Shown piece after piece: positions 45,847 to 58,113 of a stretch of DNA of 64,000 nt (positions are counted from its first letter, which is position 1; every line of letters starts with the position of its first letter). Origin of the DNA: Prillingera fragicola (taxonomy: Eukaryota > Basidiomycota > Tremellomycetes > Trichosporonales > Trichosporonaceae); contig BEDY01000002.1 of the NCBI GenBank assembly GCA_002335605.1, positions 2,170,001 to 2,234,000 of the forward strand. Direction: 5' to 3'. The translations under genes and the position numbers were made by a program. The notes below the pieces were generated by a model. That model was given only the letters and a program-made list of their open reading frames with translations, was not told the origin of the DNA and made no database searches.

Positions 45847-45879
45847 ATGCTACCCCGACAAGGAACCCGACATTCATGA
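45847..45879 (+). promoter_or_regulatory. Upstream ORF overlapping the MFS start codon
   Basis: ATG at 45847 opens a 10-codon frame (MLPRQGTRHS) whose TGA at 45877-45879 overlaps the main ATG at 45876-45878 as ATGA. It ends exactly where the transporter begins, so it could gate translation or allow termination-reinitiation. Confidence 0.6.
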
Positions 45880-47578
45880 CCGACGACATCGAAGTCGAGA
45901 AAGCGATAGTCGTGTCGGATGACTCCCAGACTCGGGCATCAGAACAGCCCGAGAGCCCACAGCAAGCAACAAAGCCATACAGCGCATTCACAAAGGCTCA
46001 GAAGTGGACTATAGTGATTATTTGTGCTCTGGGCGCCACTAGTTCGTGAGTTTCGTAAGGCGGGGGCGAGCTGACTTGACAGTCCGATATCGTCAAACAT
46101 CTATGTCCCTGCCATCCCGGTTCTCGTGGACGCCTTTCATGTGTCTTCCGAGAAGATCAATCTGACTGTCACAGTCTACCTGTAAGCGTCTGGACATGGA
46201 GGCATAGCTGACATCCAGTATATTTCAAGCCATCACGCCAGCATTCTGGGGTGCAGCGGCAGACACCTACGGGCGGCGGTACGTCCCCTCCCATGGCAAC
46301 AGCTGACAAGCGTAGCCCAATCTTCATCCTCGAGATCTTCATCTTTCTCCTAGCCTGCATCGGCACAGCCCTCTGCCCGACCAACGCCTACTGGCTGCTA
46401 ATCCTCATGCGCATCGTGCAAGCCACAGGCGCGAGCGCGACCATTGCCGTCGGCGCGGGTGTCATCTCGGACATTGCCCGACCACAGGAACGCGGCCGAT
46501 TCATTGGCGCATTCAACTTGACCAGCACCCTGGGGCCTGCTATGGGGCCGTTGCTGGGTGGTGTGTTTGCGTATACACTTGGGTGGCGGTCCATCTTCTG
46601 GTTTCTCGCCATCGTCGGCGGCGTGGTCCTTGTTGCTACGGTTTTGTTCTTGCCTGAGACGCTCCGGGCGCTGGTCGATAATGGATCAGTACCGCCGCCG
46701 TTGCTCAACTGCACGCCAGTGCAGATGGGTCGTCGGTTGAAGGAGAAGAAGCTTGGTCAGTCGGCAGGAGAGACACAAGCCGCAGTCCATATGCCGCCGC
46801 CCAAGAAATACCAACCGCTCACATCGTTCATCATCCTCGGTCAGCCCGACATCCTGCTGCTCTTCATCTGGTCATCACTCTACTACACACTGTACTACTG
46901 TGTTCTCACCATCTTCTCTACCTTGCTGGACGAGATCTACCACTTTAGCGTCATCATCATCGGGGTCTGCTACATGTGAGTCCCTTCCGTTGATCTCGCT
47001 GACGCTCAGTTCCAACGGAGCCGGCGTCGCAATAGGAGGCATTGGCACAGGTCTCTTAATGGACAAGCAGTATAAGAAGGAGAAAGCCCGCGTCGGCGGC
47101 GACCACCACACTGTTGCAGAGTTCAGGCTGGAAAAGGTCCGCTTTGCTCTCTTTCCGTATCACGTCGCCCTCATGATCGGCTCGTCCATTGCGCTGGGAT
47201 GGACGATGCATTACCAGGTCCACATTGCCGTGCCGCTTATTCTCAACTTTGTCTTTGGGATCGGCACGGGCTTTCTCACAGGGACGACCATCTACGGCAT
47301 TGACTTGCTGTCCGGCAAGGGAAGCGCCGTCACTGCCTCGGTAAGTGCTCTCCCCAGCAGCTGTGCTGACGAGGTGACAGTTCAACTTTACTCGCTGCCT
47401 CGTGGCTGCAGTGTTTGTCGGCACGATCCAGATTATCAACCGCAACTTGGGCAGTGGGTGGACGTTTGTGCTCGTCAACGGTATTTGCGTGGCGGCGTCC
47501 CCGCTGCTGTTTGTGGTTATGCGACATGGGCCGCGATGGAGGGCGCGGAGGGCTAAGCGTATTGCAGACTCTGCATAG
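45876..47578 (+). CDS. MFS transporter (Qdr/Aqr1-like DHA1)
   Basis: Six exons, 45876-46045, 46083-46181, 46219-46278, 46316-46975, 47010-47340 and 47381-47578, encode 505 residues. The first ~45 residues are cytosolic. The first membrane helix is WTIVIICALGATSSPISSNI, and the N-half motif A is FWGAAADTYGRRPIF. It carries GAGVISDIARPQERGRFIGA (loop and TM5 start), GPAMGPLLGGVFA (motif C) and LFLPETLR, all typical of DHA1 exporters of the Qdr/Tpo group. The substrate is unknown. It lies 242 bp downstream of VPS18 on the same strand. Five of the exon junctions split codons, but all keep frame. Confidence 0.92.
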
Positions 47579-47906
47579 AAGGGGCATGTACACTGTAGAG
47601 CTTGTATCGATACATGAGAGTGCATGATGCTTCGCTGTAGTGGTTAAGGACAGTAATAACGGAGTTGTGTTTCTGACACTCATCCTAATCCCTTCATCTG
47701 TGTAACCTTCTTCGCATCTCACACTCATTCACTCTCCTTCTTTTCCACTCTTATTCTACCCACAGCCATAGTCAGCCTGGTAGAGCCCCACACAAGAGGC
47801 CCACAGCTCCTCAACTGCCCTCCTAGTTGGATCTATCAGCCAACCCGCCCTCACTGCACGAGCTACCTGCGTCCGTTGGTCTGCAGTCCCCAACCCACCG
47901 CGACCA
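47579..47906. other. Intergenic region
   Basis: 328 bp between the MFS stop and the kinase start. A pyrimidine-rich patch at 47700-47760 precedes the kinase gene; nothing else seen. Confidence 0.45.
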
Positions 47907-50030
47907 ATGTCCGCATTCGACACACCTCGAGGGCGTCTGAGCCAGATTGGGAACTGGGAACTGGGTACAACGCTAGGCCGAGGCGCGTACGGTGAGTGTC
48001 ACCCAACTGCTCGACTAATACCGCAGCCCACGTCCGACTCGCCACCCACGTCCACACTGGCCACCAAGCCGCTTGCAAAATCCTTCCCTCCCTCTACCAT
48101 ACCCCCGGTATTGCCGTCAGCCGAAATGACATGATGGACGCAGTCGAGGCACACAAGGAAGTGGTACTGCTCAAGGCCTTGGCTGGGGCCAAAGTGCCTG
48201 GTGTTGTTGGGCTCGAGGGTGTCATGGAGGAAGGCGGCTGGACGTGCGTTCATCCGTTAATGGTCAGCTAACAACAGATATGTGTTTCTGACTCTCTATC
48301 CTCATTCTCTGGGATCATTTATCGAGCGCAACAAGAGCGAGAACGACGCGCTTGTCTTGTTTCGCAAACTCCTCCGCACAGTCGACACCCTCCACCAGCT
48401 CGGAGTCAGCCACGAGGATATCAAACGGTCCAACGTCCTCGTCGACATGAGTCACGCCGAGCCCCACCCAATTCTGGTCGACTTTGGGTTTGCTCATATC
48501 AACCCTCCTTACTCTAAAGTTCGCAGTCTGGGCGGCACCTACGATTACTCGAGTCCCGAGAAAGGAGCAGTATGTTGCGACCTACCGCAGCCGCTGACAG
48601 GCAGGACCAGTGGTACGACCCCCGCGCTAACGAGGTGTGGACGCTTGGCATCCTGCTCATGAAGATCCTAAACATTGCCCATCCGTATGTGAAGCCCGAC
48701 TTGACGTCCAAGGAGAACCGCCAGAATATTATCAATGGCGAGCCCCAGTGGCGGTGGAAACCTCGCGACACGACCACCAACGGGCGTGCGGGTTTTATCA
48801 TGGCCATGCTTGAGCGGAATCCCAAGTACCGTCCTACAGTAAGTCTCTTTTGGTACTTTTACTGATGAGCAGATTCCTGAGATTCTCAACCACCGCTACT
48901 TGCAGAGACGCGAGCAGGAACCCGTCCCTCAAATCAAGATTCCTCCCATGCGTCTCTCAACCAAAGTGCCACGCCCAGTCTCGCAAGGTGTCATCCAGGA
49001 CATTTCCTTCCTAGCCTACATTAACAACGACTTCTTCCTCTGCGAGTCCACAAAGGTGATTGAGCAGCGTGTTCTTGGGCGCGAGCCTTGCTGGGAGCAG
49101 CGATGGGCGACCATGCTGGCGGGCTGGGAGCAAAAGTGTGATCAGGAGTGGGAGGATATTCCCGCCACACTGCCTCAGCGTCTGCTCAAGAGTGAGTGTC
49201 AGGCAATGGACGTCGCTGACTGTGAGCTCCCCCTCTCATTCGGCGCCGCACTTTTCCAGGCCTTCAGGAGATTTACCTGTCGCCTCTGGTAAGAGAGTCC
49301 CCCAGCTAGAGTACTGACCGAAGCCCCCAAGCTACAACCCGCCCAAGTCCGACAACAAGGATGGTGCCGACCTCGTCGAAAACGAATCCAGTTCTCCTTT
49401 CCACTTTGACAACCTTCTCGAGCATCCCCTCTCTGAAACCCCAACGTCACCCTCCTCGCCCGACGAAGTTGAGATTCCTCTCTTGCCAGCCGAGCCATTT
49501 CCGCCGCGAATCAAGCGCGCCGTTAAGATTCTTCCACGCAAGCCAGCCCAAAGTCCCACCCTGCAGCCACGCAAAGTCGTTGCAGTCTCTCGTACCATGC
49601 AGGCTGCGGTTGCTGGCCCGGTCAAGAAGGTGACTGGTCCGGGCGGGTTTGGGCGGTCCAAGATGAACATTGTCGCAACTCGCAAGGTGCGTCAAAAGCG
49701 CCATTTGGCCGGCCACAGCGGTTCCTTGGTCCCTCGTACTCAACAAATGCAGAGCATCAAGAACGTTTCCGGAAGCCCGACTCCAGCCTCGGGAACGAAG
49801 GCGACACGAAACAAGGCTAAAACAATTCGCACAACCAGGGTGACGTGAGTATTATATTTTTATTTTCCTTGGTGCCGAAACTGACTTGTCAGCTCTTCCA
49901 CTCTTCCTCCCAGCACCTCCCCTCCAACCGACACGAAAGGTACGTGTCCCCTTTGGCTTCCCAGCTGACAATAGACATGCTAGCCCCAGCTCCAATCAAG
50001 GTCACCCGCCGCTCCCCGCGCTTCGCCTAA
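47907..50030 (+). CDS. Serine/threonine protein kinase, unassigned subfamily
   Basis: Nine exons, 47907-47991, 48027-48243, 48278-48569, 48605-48838, 48873-49191, 49260-49288, 49324-49844, 49893-49939 and 49975-50030, encode 599 residues. The kinase domain covers about residues 17-320. The glycine loop is LGRGAYA (last glycine replaced by Ala), the ATP-binding lysine is in AACKI (about 46), the catalytic loop is HEDIKRSNVLVD (about 146-157; HED instead of HRD, Asp kept), DFG at about 169, and SPE at about 192. Catalytic residues are present, so it is probably active. The C-terminal half is disordered and basic, ending TRRSPRFA. The last exon may start at 49975 or 49984, both in frame. The 29-nt sixth exon is small. 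Confidence 0.82.
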
Positions 50031-50105
50031 TCCCATACCTCCAGCAATGATACAGTTGTCATTCATCACGCTCGTTTAAGTAGGTATTCTACAGAATGCA
50101 AGGTA

Positions 50106-53100
50106 TCAAGCATGCGATATAGATAAAGTGGGGACATGCAAGTGTCCCCTGTGCGAGTCAGCAGACTCGACACTGAGCGCCGGCACACCAAGGCTGCCCG
50201 ACGCATCCTGGTGGATCGAGTACGAGTTGAGGTTGTACCCCACATGAGCTGGCTGGGGCTCGGGCTCAAAGCTAGTCCGCGTGCGGATGGACATGGATTC
50301 GGGCTCATCGGTGAAATGCACGTCACGCGAGTATTTGAGAATATGGCTGTCTTCCGTGGTGGAAAACTTTTCGTCGTCATCGTAAGAGTCTGTCTTTGTC
50401 TGGTCGCCGTGCAGGCCCGAGGTGTCGAGGGAAGCCAGGGCGGCGTTCTGGGGCGGGCTGAAAACGATGCGAAACTCGTCTTCGACAAAGATGCGGGTTT
50501 GTTCTGTGATCGCGTGCTGCCCTTGTCAGCTAAAGCACAAATGAGAACAAGGCACTTACCAGGGCATCTGGAACACTCCACACGTGCGATTCAGCCTCCT
50601 CATCGACCTCATAGCCGTACACGCTCATCACGGTGTTGACGGCACGCCTCGCCCCGTCGGCGAGTTCAGAGGATTTCAGGTGAAGATCACGCACGGCAGC
50701 GCGGCGGGGATCGTACCCAGTGTTGGCCTTCGGCACCGCGACGCCAGTGCTCGGCGCTGTGAGAGCCGTCGTGGCGGGGCCGAGGAGATGCACGATTGCT
50801 CCCCCCTTGTCGCCGTGGTGCAAGTTGCGCACAGGCGACGAAGAGGGGAAACGATTATTACGGCCTCCGCCAAAGGCGTCAAAGTTTGGACGCGACGCGC
50901 GGCGAGCGGACAGGGCGGCAAAGGACGGGCGGACCGAGCCAGGCGAGGCACCTTGCGTCGAGGAGCTGGGAACGCGGGTGCTCACACTCCGCAACAAGGT
51001 GACCTGACGCGGTGTTGCCGGGTTGGTGCTGGACCGGAGCGGTGTCGCTGGGTTAGCCACGCTGGACAGCTGGCGCTGATGGGCTGGCGTCGGGCTTGAA
51101 CTGGGGCTGCCACTCGGAATGGCACCGAGCGGCGACGGGCCAGCAGACGCCATCCGCATCGTCGGACGGCGCACAAGACCTGAAAGACTGCGTGAAGGCG
51201 TCGGGTGGTCGAACAGACGTCGTGATCCCGAACTAGCAATGGAGCTGGGACGCGACCGGTCGTCGGCGCCAGATGACATGGCTGCTAGGACTGTCTGAAT
51301 GCGCAGCCGTGCGTCAATCGACAGCGGCGACCGATGCACGACGACAAGCTCAAATAACGACCACATCATCCAGTCCACGACACGAGGCGCGCCGTTTGAC
51401 ACCGAGTCATACCAGCGCCCATCGCCGTCTCCGACCATCGTGAGGAGCGCTGTGGCGACATAACGCCACAGACCATTCACGCGCGCAATGGCCTCAGGAG
51501 CACGCACAGCGACGACCTTGACGATCTGGAGCGACAGCACCGCCACAGCGGCAAGGGCTGGTGTAGTGTTTACAGATCGGGCGGTTTTGGGGTGGAGCAG
51601 GATCTGGAGCAGACGCACCCAAAATCCATTGTAGGCTTCCTCGCGATCCACATCCTGCGGTGCCTCGATCAGCAGGCTGAGTGGCAGGACGACACCAGCC
51701 AGCATTCCAGGCGTGCACACCACGTCCTCGAGGACGGACAGCGAGTCGGCCTCGCGAAGGAAGATGCACGCTGCTAGGAGGTCCACCGTAGCTTTGCGCA
51801 TGGGGAACAAGAAGGCCATGTTCTCCTCGGATGCGAGCGCAACCATGCGAATCGACGGATCGAGATAGCTGTTGACAATCAGAGCCGTCATGTGGGGGGT
51901 GAGGTTGTACTGCGAGCGACGGATAAAGTCGGCAATGCTCTCAAGTACACCGGAAAAGTTGACCGAGGTGAGAAACTGGCGGAACGTCGAAGCGAGATCG
52001 CGCAGGAAATCGCCCGGGTGCTTGCTGGCGAGGTGGGTGCGGGTCAGAGCACCGAGAATGCTCGAAGCAACGGGACCGACAGACTCGGTCTCAGTGTTGA
52101 GCAGCGAGATGACTACATCCAGCAGCCGGCGCGTAGCCGTGACGCTCACCTCTCCGCCGGTACGGGAGAAGGCATCGACGAGCCGCACGTATTCGCGCTT
52201 GGCAGCTATCCAGTTTGGGGGCGTGTTCTCGTCGCCTGGGAGGAAGCGGAGCATGGCTGCGTCATCGCCGATTCGTTCCTTGTAGATGAAACGGCCAATC
52301 GCGTCGACTCCCTCGGCCATGAGGGCCTTGCTCTTCTCGCTAGTGATATGCGGAACGAGCGAGGCAAAGAGGCCGAGAAACTTGATAGCCCGGGCCGAGG
52401 CCGCGTTGACTGCAATGACAGTGACGAGGAGACGCACAATGTTTTCCTGCGGAAACACGACCGGCTCCAGACTAAGCGTTGCAGCGCGTTGAGCCTGGCG
52501 CTCTGCATTGCGGTGCCCTATCTCCGTGAGGGACACCTCGGCACCGCCGCTGACCATCTGCACCAAGGCCTCGATCTCCTGCTTGTCGTTCAAGCCGCGA
52601 ATACCAGACGGCACGCCCGCGAGTGGGTTGGAATCAGACGACAAACAAGCAATGAGCTTGTAAGCTGCCGCCGAGTCAAACTCTTCCACTCGCCTCTCCT
52701 CGGCTATAGCCAGGCACAACTGATACACAAACACATCTTGGTGGATGCGGTAGAAACTGCGGCAGGCGTACTCGATGCAGTCCTTGATTGCCGAATGACC
52801 ATAGACGTACGTCTTGTAGACTGTGCGCATGACATCGACAAATCCGATGGAGGCAAACACGCGGCGGAAACGAGCCGAACACAGCGACAGAACGCGCATA
52901 GCCTGGGCGGTGACGATCATGTCGGCAGAGCCATGCAGATCCAGCACCTGGCTGATATTGCTGAGAAAGTGTCGCAGCTCGGCACGGTCGTTGTAATTCG
53001 AGTTGAGGGCCGAGAAGAGCGTCACTAGCAGGTCAAGCCAAGCCCGTGCAAATGCCAAACTCGTCAACGTCGCCTGGACCTGGAGGTTGAACAGCATCTT

Positions 53101-56100
53101 CTTGACGAGGTACACGTCGCGAGAATTCGCGCGCAGGAGATTAACTAACACAGTCATCTGAGCTGTCTGGACGTCAATCATGTCGTCGCGCCAAGGCTGG
53201 TGCAGCTTGAACCCGCCTTGGTCCTCATAAATCGATGCCGGGAGGAGTACATGTTCGGCTTTGGTCTTGCGCACGTCTCGGAGGGACATTTCCGACACGA
53301 ACGGGATCAGCCGTGAGATCGTACCCAGCACAACTGCCCAGTGAGGATAATGTGGGTCGTTGCGCACCTTCGCCTTTAAGAATCCCACAAGCGTGTTGAT
53401 GGCAACATATGCAAACGTCGGGGTAGGCGCGGCAATGGCAGAGTTGAGACGAGCCAGCGCATTGTCCATGTCACCATGCAGCGTCTCGGCGACCGGCGCG
53501 CGGATAAAGGCCGCAGCCTCCTCGCGCTCCAGCATGCGCACCACCTCAAACGATAAGGTGCTGACCTGCACATCGTCGGCTTTGAGCAGCACCCGCGCCT
53601 GTTCAGCGATCAGCGACAGCAGCACGGGGGGCAGCACCGCGCGCCGCTTAGCAACACCGGTAGACTGCGTGGAACCAGCAGACGAAGTCCGTTGCAGAGG
53701 CGCACCGTGCGCCGGGGAAGTCGAGCGCGTCGGATCACCGGCATCAGCATCAGGCGCCGGGAGCGGCATGGCAGTGACTGGCACACGCTCGAAATCCGAA
53801 GCCGTCATCTGGTCGTCCTCTGACCAACCCAGCTCCATGAGCCGCTGCCGCAGCTCGAGCGGCAGGGATCGGCCATACTTTTGCAACGCAGCATCATGCA
53901 CCTCCCGTGGCGGCACCCACTCTGGGGATCCCATGTCGGCGGTCACAAAGTCGAGCGTGTGGCGGCTGAATTTGAAAGTGGCTCCTCGGCGGTTGGTGAC
54001 AGTGTGCTGGTTTAGGACTTGATACCTGTATCCATAGAGGAGTGCCAGTTTGAGCAGAGCCTGAATGCACTTTGCCGGATCGCCTGAGAAGAGCTCGGAT
54101 GTGACAAGATTGCGAAGGCCACCGGGCACGACCTCGGCACACTTCATGACCATGAATGTGGTCTGTTCGATGGGCTGAGACGGGTGAGCATATCGCTCCC
54201 AAATATGGGGCAGCATGCCGCCCCAGTCCTCGGTGGATAGGCTCGCTTGGGCCGTGACAATGTACGTCGTAAGTGCCTCGACGAACGCCGTGTCGAGGAT
54301 GGCAGTGCGCGCGGCTTTGGTCTCGTCGTCGGCTGCATATATCGTTTGGAGCGAGTAAACCTGGGCGTGATCCAGCGACGCTGCCGACGTAGGCACTTGA
54401 TTCGTCCCGCCGAGATACCAACAGGCCGCCAGTCGCGTCGAGGCAGTACCTTTGACCCAGTTGGCCATCGTGCGCAGCAGATCAAACAGCTGACACACCA
54501 GCGAACGGTAGGCATTGGGATGGACACCATTCTTGCCCTCAACTTCCAGCATTGCACCAAGGCGATTCTCCAAGCTCGTGACAAAGCCTTTTACCTGGGA
54601 CCGAGCGTGTCCCATCTCCTTGACCGCGCGAAGAGCGACAATCAGTTCCACCAGCAATGCGTAGCGGCCAAGTTTGACTGCCACCGTGCTCTGCGTGCCC
54701 TCACGCCCTTTGCCCTTGGCAGGCCGTGGCGCCACATCGCCAACGAGTGTGATGACGACCATCTGGGGGTCGGCTTTGGTCCAGAACTCGCCGGGTCCGA
54801 CGAGTTCCGAGAGGGTGTGGACTGTGCGTAGGGGTTCGACCAGGGAGGACTGCTGGGTTGCTGCCGCGCAGGCAAAGAGGGGCTTGTAGAAGAGTTTGGG
54901 GTGGGACGTGGCCAGCCATATGAGGAAGGGTTTAAGTGTCGCGTTGGACGCGTCTGCAGCCTTGACTCGCTTCATGTTAGCTCAAGCTTGACGTATATAG
55001 CTAACCTTGAACAGATACGGAACACACTGTTGTCCTAGGGCAGACAAGTTTGACCCGAGGAAAAGCCTGATAGCCTCCACAACGCGAGTGAGAGAGTAGG
55101 TGTTGACCTGTATCGTCAGCTTTCGACTTTTTGCAGCACGTACGAAGGATTGAGCTACTTGGGCAGTAACGCCCTTCGGAGCACCATCAAGCAGTTGCAA
55201 CAAGCGACCGCGATATGGCGAAGCCGTGGCAGTGAACAGGTCCGCAGACGCAGGCGCGCCATCGTTGAACCACAGCTCCACACCAAGAAGCACCGAGATG
55301 TAGCCAGCCGTGACACTGTCGTCGCTGGTCAAAGGAGCGCTTTCGTTGTAGATGTGTTCTGCCACAGATGCGACAGAGCTGACCACGTCCGAACTGCGTG
55401 TGTTCCGCACCAGTGACGCAAAGGAGGCAAAGAAGTGCGTAGCGGAGAGAACGCGGAGACGGAGCACGAGTGGTGCTGCGGCGTGAAGGATTGGAGGGGG
55501 AGCGAAACGCTATCGTCAGCAACCAACGTGCTGGTAACTCACCCTTAGAACGGCGCTATTGTTACTCAGCATCCATCCAGCCAGATGAGACTCTGATCCC
55601 AATATCTGCGCGACCGTTATCCACAGCAGCTCACGCTCTACACCCGCGCTGGATGTGGAAACGTCGGAATCATCAACAAGATCCATGAGCGACATGTGGT
55701 CCACGCGGATAATATCGCCATGTCCCAGCTCGCGAATGAGGCTTCCGACAATCTCCTGTTGCGGGAGGGAGGGATACGAGGCCATCTCGATCGCGTGCAG
55801 CAGCTCGACGAGACCCAACGCAAGGCTCTCCAGGTCCGAGGCTGTATTTGGGTACAGACCACTCTCTGGGAGGGACGGGTCGCGGTGGAGAACTTGGCGG
55901 AGAAGAGTGAGGCCACGATCGCGCAGCTGCTTGTCCTCGACTACCAAAGCGCGGCACAACCACAGCCAACGGTCAAGCTCCTCCTGCCCTGTCAGCAGCC
56001 TTCCGCGTAGTTTCACTCACGTCAGCACTATCTGTCGCCCAGTTGCGAACAACCGTTCCAAACACCTCGAGTGCCTGGGCCCGCTCACCACCTGACGCCG

Positions 56101-57454
56101 TTGCGTCAGGCAAGAACGTCGTTCCGAGCTCAGCGAGGATAGCCGCGTGGTGCGGACACGTCCGCGACCACAGCCGCTTGGCACGCGCGTCGGGCAGGTG
56201 ACGGTGGAGTTCCATCAGCAGAGGCGCGTAAGCCGAGAACTCGTCTCCGTCCTTTCCAGACTGCTGATAGGTCGAGTTGTGCACTGACAAAGCCTTTGAG
56301 GACTGAGCCTTGGACGATTTTGTCTCGCCGTGGAACGTTGAATGATGCACCGACTTGGGCTTGGAGCCCGGCGGAGGTGGGATGACTGGTATGCCGAGCT
56401 CGGCTACGCGCGATGTCGCTGCGATGCGACGCAGTCGCCGCGTGCTCTCCTCTGCTGCACACGAGTCGAGGCATACTTTGATGTTGCGCGCAAATCGGCG
56501 CCTTTCTCTTGACGCCTCCTCACGCTCCTGCTCACTGAGGTTGCCGGACGTTCCACCAAACGCGCCAAACGTTGACCCTCGCCGCCGGTCATAGCCCATG
56601 ACATTCTCGGCTGCGTGGCGGAGACCCAAACGCTTGGCAGCAATGGACACGAGGTTGAGCTTTTTACCGCCTGTGTGCTGTTGCCGTAATGGCTGACCAG
56701 GGATGGAGCCTGCCGTTGCACGTTCTTCAGGAGGAGTAGGCACCATGACATGCTGCCGGACCTGTTTCCAGTGCTTCATGCCTGGCGACATTTGCTTAGC
56801 CGTGTCGTCTGGACTGACCAAGTGAGTCGTGTCTATGCTCAGCCCACGCAGACGAGGTTTGGCAGACGACGGCGCCGAGCTAAAGGCCGGGCTAGCGAGG
56901 GGTTCCCCAAAGTTGGGGGGAGTTGTTGACCCTGGAGAAGAGTTCTGAGAGTGGTCTGTCAATGTTCGAACTGGAGGGTCCAAGACTTCCACGGTGTCTG
57001 TCCGCTGAGCATTTTGAGGTGACAAGGCGGATTGAAGCTGAAGCATTGATTGATTTCGAGAGCTCAGAGACGGTGTTGTCGACGACATGGCCGTTGGGGA
57101 CGTCGAGATAGCACCTTGATGCCCAGTGACAATGTCCGGGAGACTGACAGTGCCAAGATGCGGAGTCTGCTCTGGACCGACTGTAAACCCATCTTCCTCT
57201 TCGAGCAGCGCATCGAGGATCGAGTTTGGCTCGGAGACCCAGTTGGAGACAAACGTCGGGCGCTTTGTAGATGATTTCTTTGGAGGAGGAAGAGTTGACG
57301 CAGCGTCCATAGAGTCTAGCCGCATAGACGCGTCCGAGGCCATTCGTTGTGGTGCAGGTCGGGGTCCAGAGAGAGTGCGGTGACCGCTTGGACGTGCTCG
57401 AGCAGCCTGTCCGGTTGATGGCGCCACACCGTCTTGCTGCTGGAGCGGCGCCAT
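50106..57454 (-). CDS. Giant UNC80-like scaffold protein
   Basis: Six exons, 56021-57454, 55543-55983, 55144-55509, 55006-55107, 50560-54969 and 50106-50516, encode 2387 residues. I chose the ATG at 57454 because it has A at -3; 57508 is an in-frame alternative. Residues 1-480 are Ser/Pro-rich with basic patches. The centre is a long helical-repeat-like region (for example WLATSHPKLFYKPLFACAAA, ALLKLALLYGYRYQVLN, TALIVNSYLDPSIRMVALAS). The C-terminal ~380 residues are again disordered. No enzymatic motif or clear membrane helix is seen. The helical part recalls UNC80, the scaffold of the animal NALCN channel whose fungal relative is Cch1; this is from memory of family style, and other HEAT/ARM scaffolds are possible. 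One 36-nt intron (55108-55143) is stopless and in frame. Confidence 0.6.
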
Positions 57455-58113
57455 GCTGAGTGACTGTAGAATGTGGATAAGAGAGTGTTGAGAGCAGGCC
57501 AATGTCATCAATGTCTCCTCCTCCACCATGCACAGCAGTGACCAGCGGGAGTATTTCTTGGCTCGACCTCCACTTTTGCAGTCCAAAGTCACCGAGGTGT
57601 AGATGGGTAGTGGTGACGAGCATATGCATGTGCATGAGCAGTTCTGCTGTTGCTCTCAGTGCACTGTTAACATCTATAGCCAGTCTCTGTCATGTAAGAG
57701 TGGAGCAAGGCTGAGAGCCGGAGCAAGCCTGTTCTTTATTTACCACAAGAAGTCACCTCGGCTGATGGTCCCAGTGCACCAGTGACCTGGCTGCATGCTT
57801 GCCCACGCACTTAGTGTCAAGGACGGCGACATGCAATGGCAAGCAGCTTACGCGAACATGCATAGCAGGCATGAGACGCAGTCTGCCTGAATGGTGTACT
57901 CCCTCGGCATCCTCGGCATCCCTCGGATCTCGGAGCTGTCGGCATCGGCCATGAACGACCGCGACCCCGGCACACGCCGCCGGCGCCGGCGCTGGTTCCC
58001 TGCGCATCCCTGATGCCAGTGACCAGATGCACAGCATGAGTACTATCTCTTGAGCAGCTGTTGCAGGTTGTCCATTGCTCTCATCTCTCTCTCTCTGTCC
58101 ACAGCCATCCACC
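57455..58113. other. Divergent promoter region
   Basis: 659 bp between two divergent start codons. Short tandem TCGGCATCC-like units lie near 57903-57945. A CTCTCT run with CCACAG at 58098-58103 may be the end of a 5' UTR intron of the acetyltransferase gene. Confidence 0.4.

Noticed and set aside
51892..53028. 378-codon plus-strand open frame
   Set aside because: Lies wholly within the 4.4-kb exon of the giant scaffold gene on the other strand; no ATG-driven family or splicing signals.
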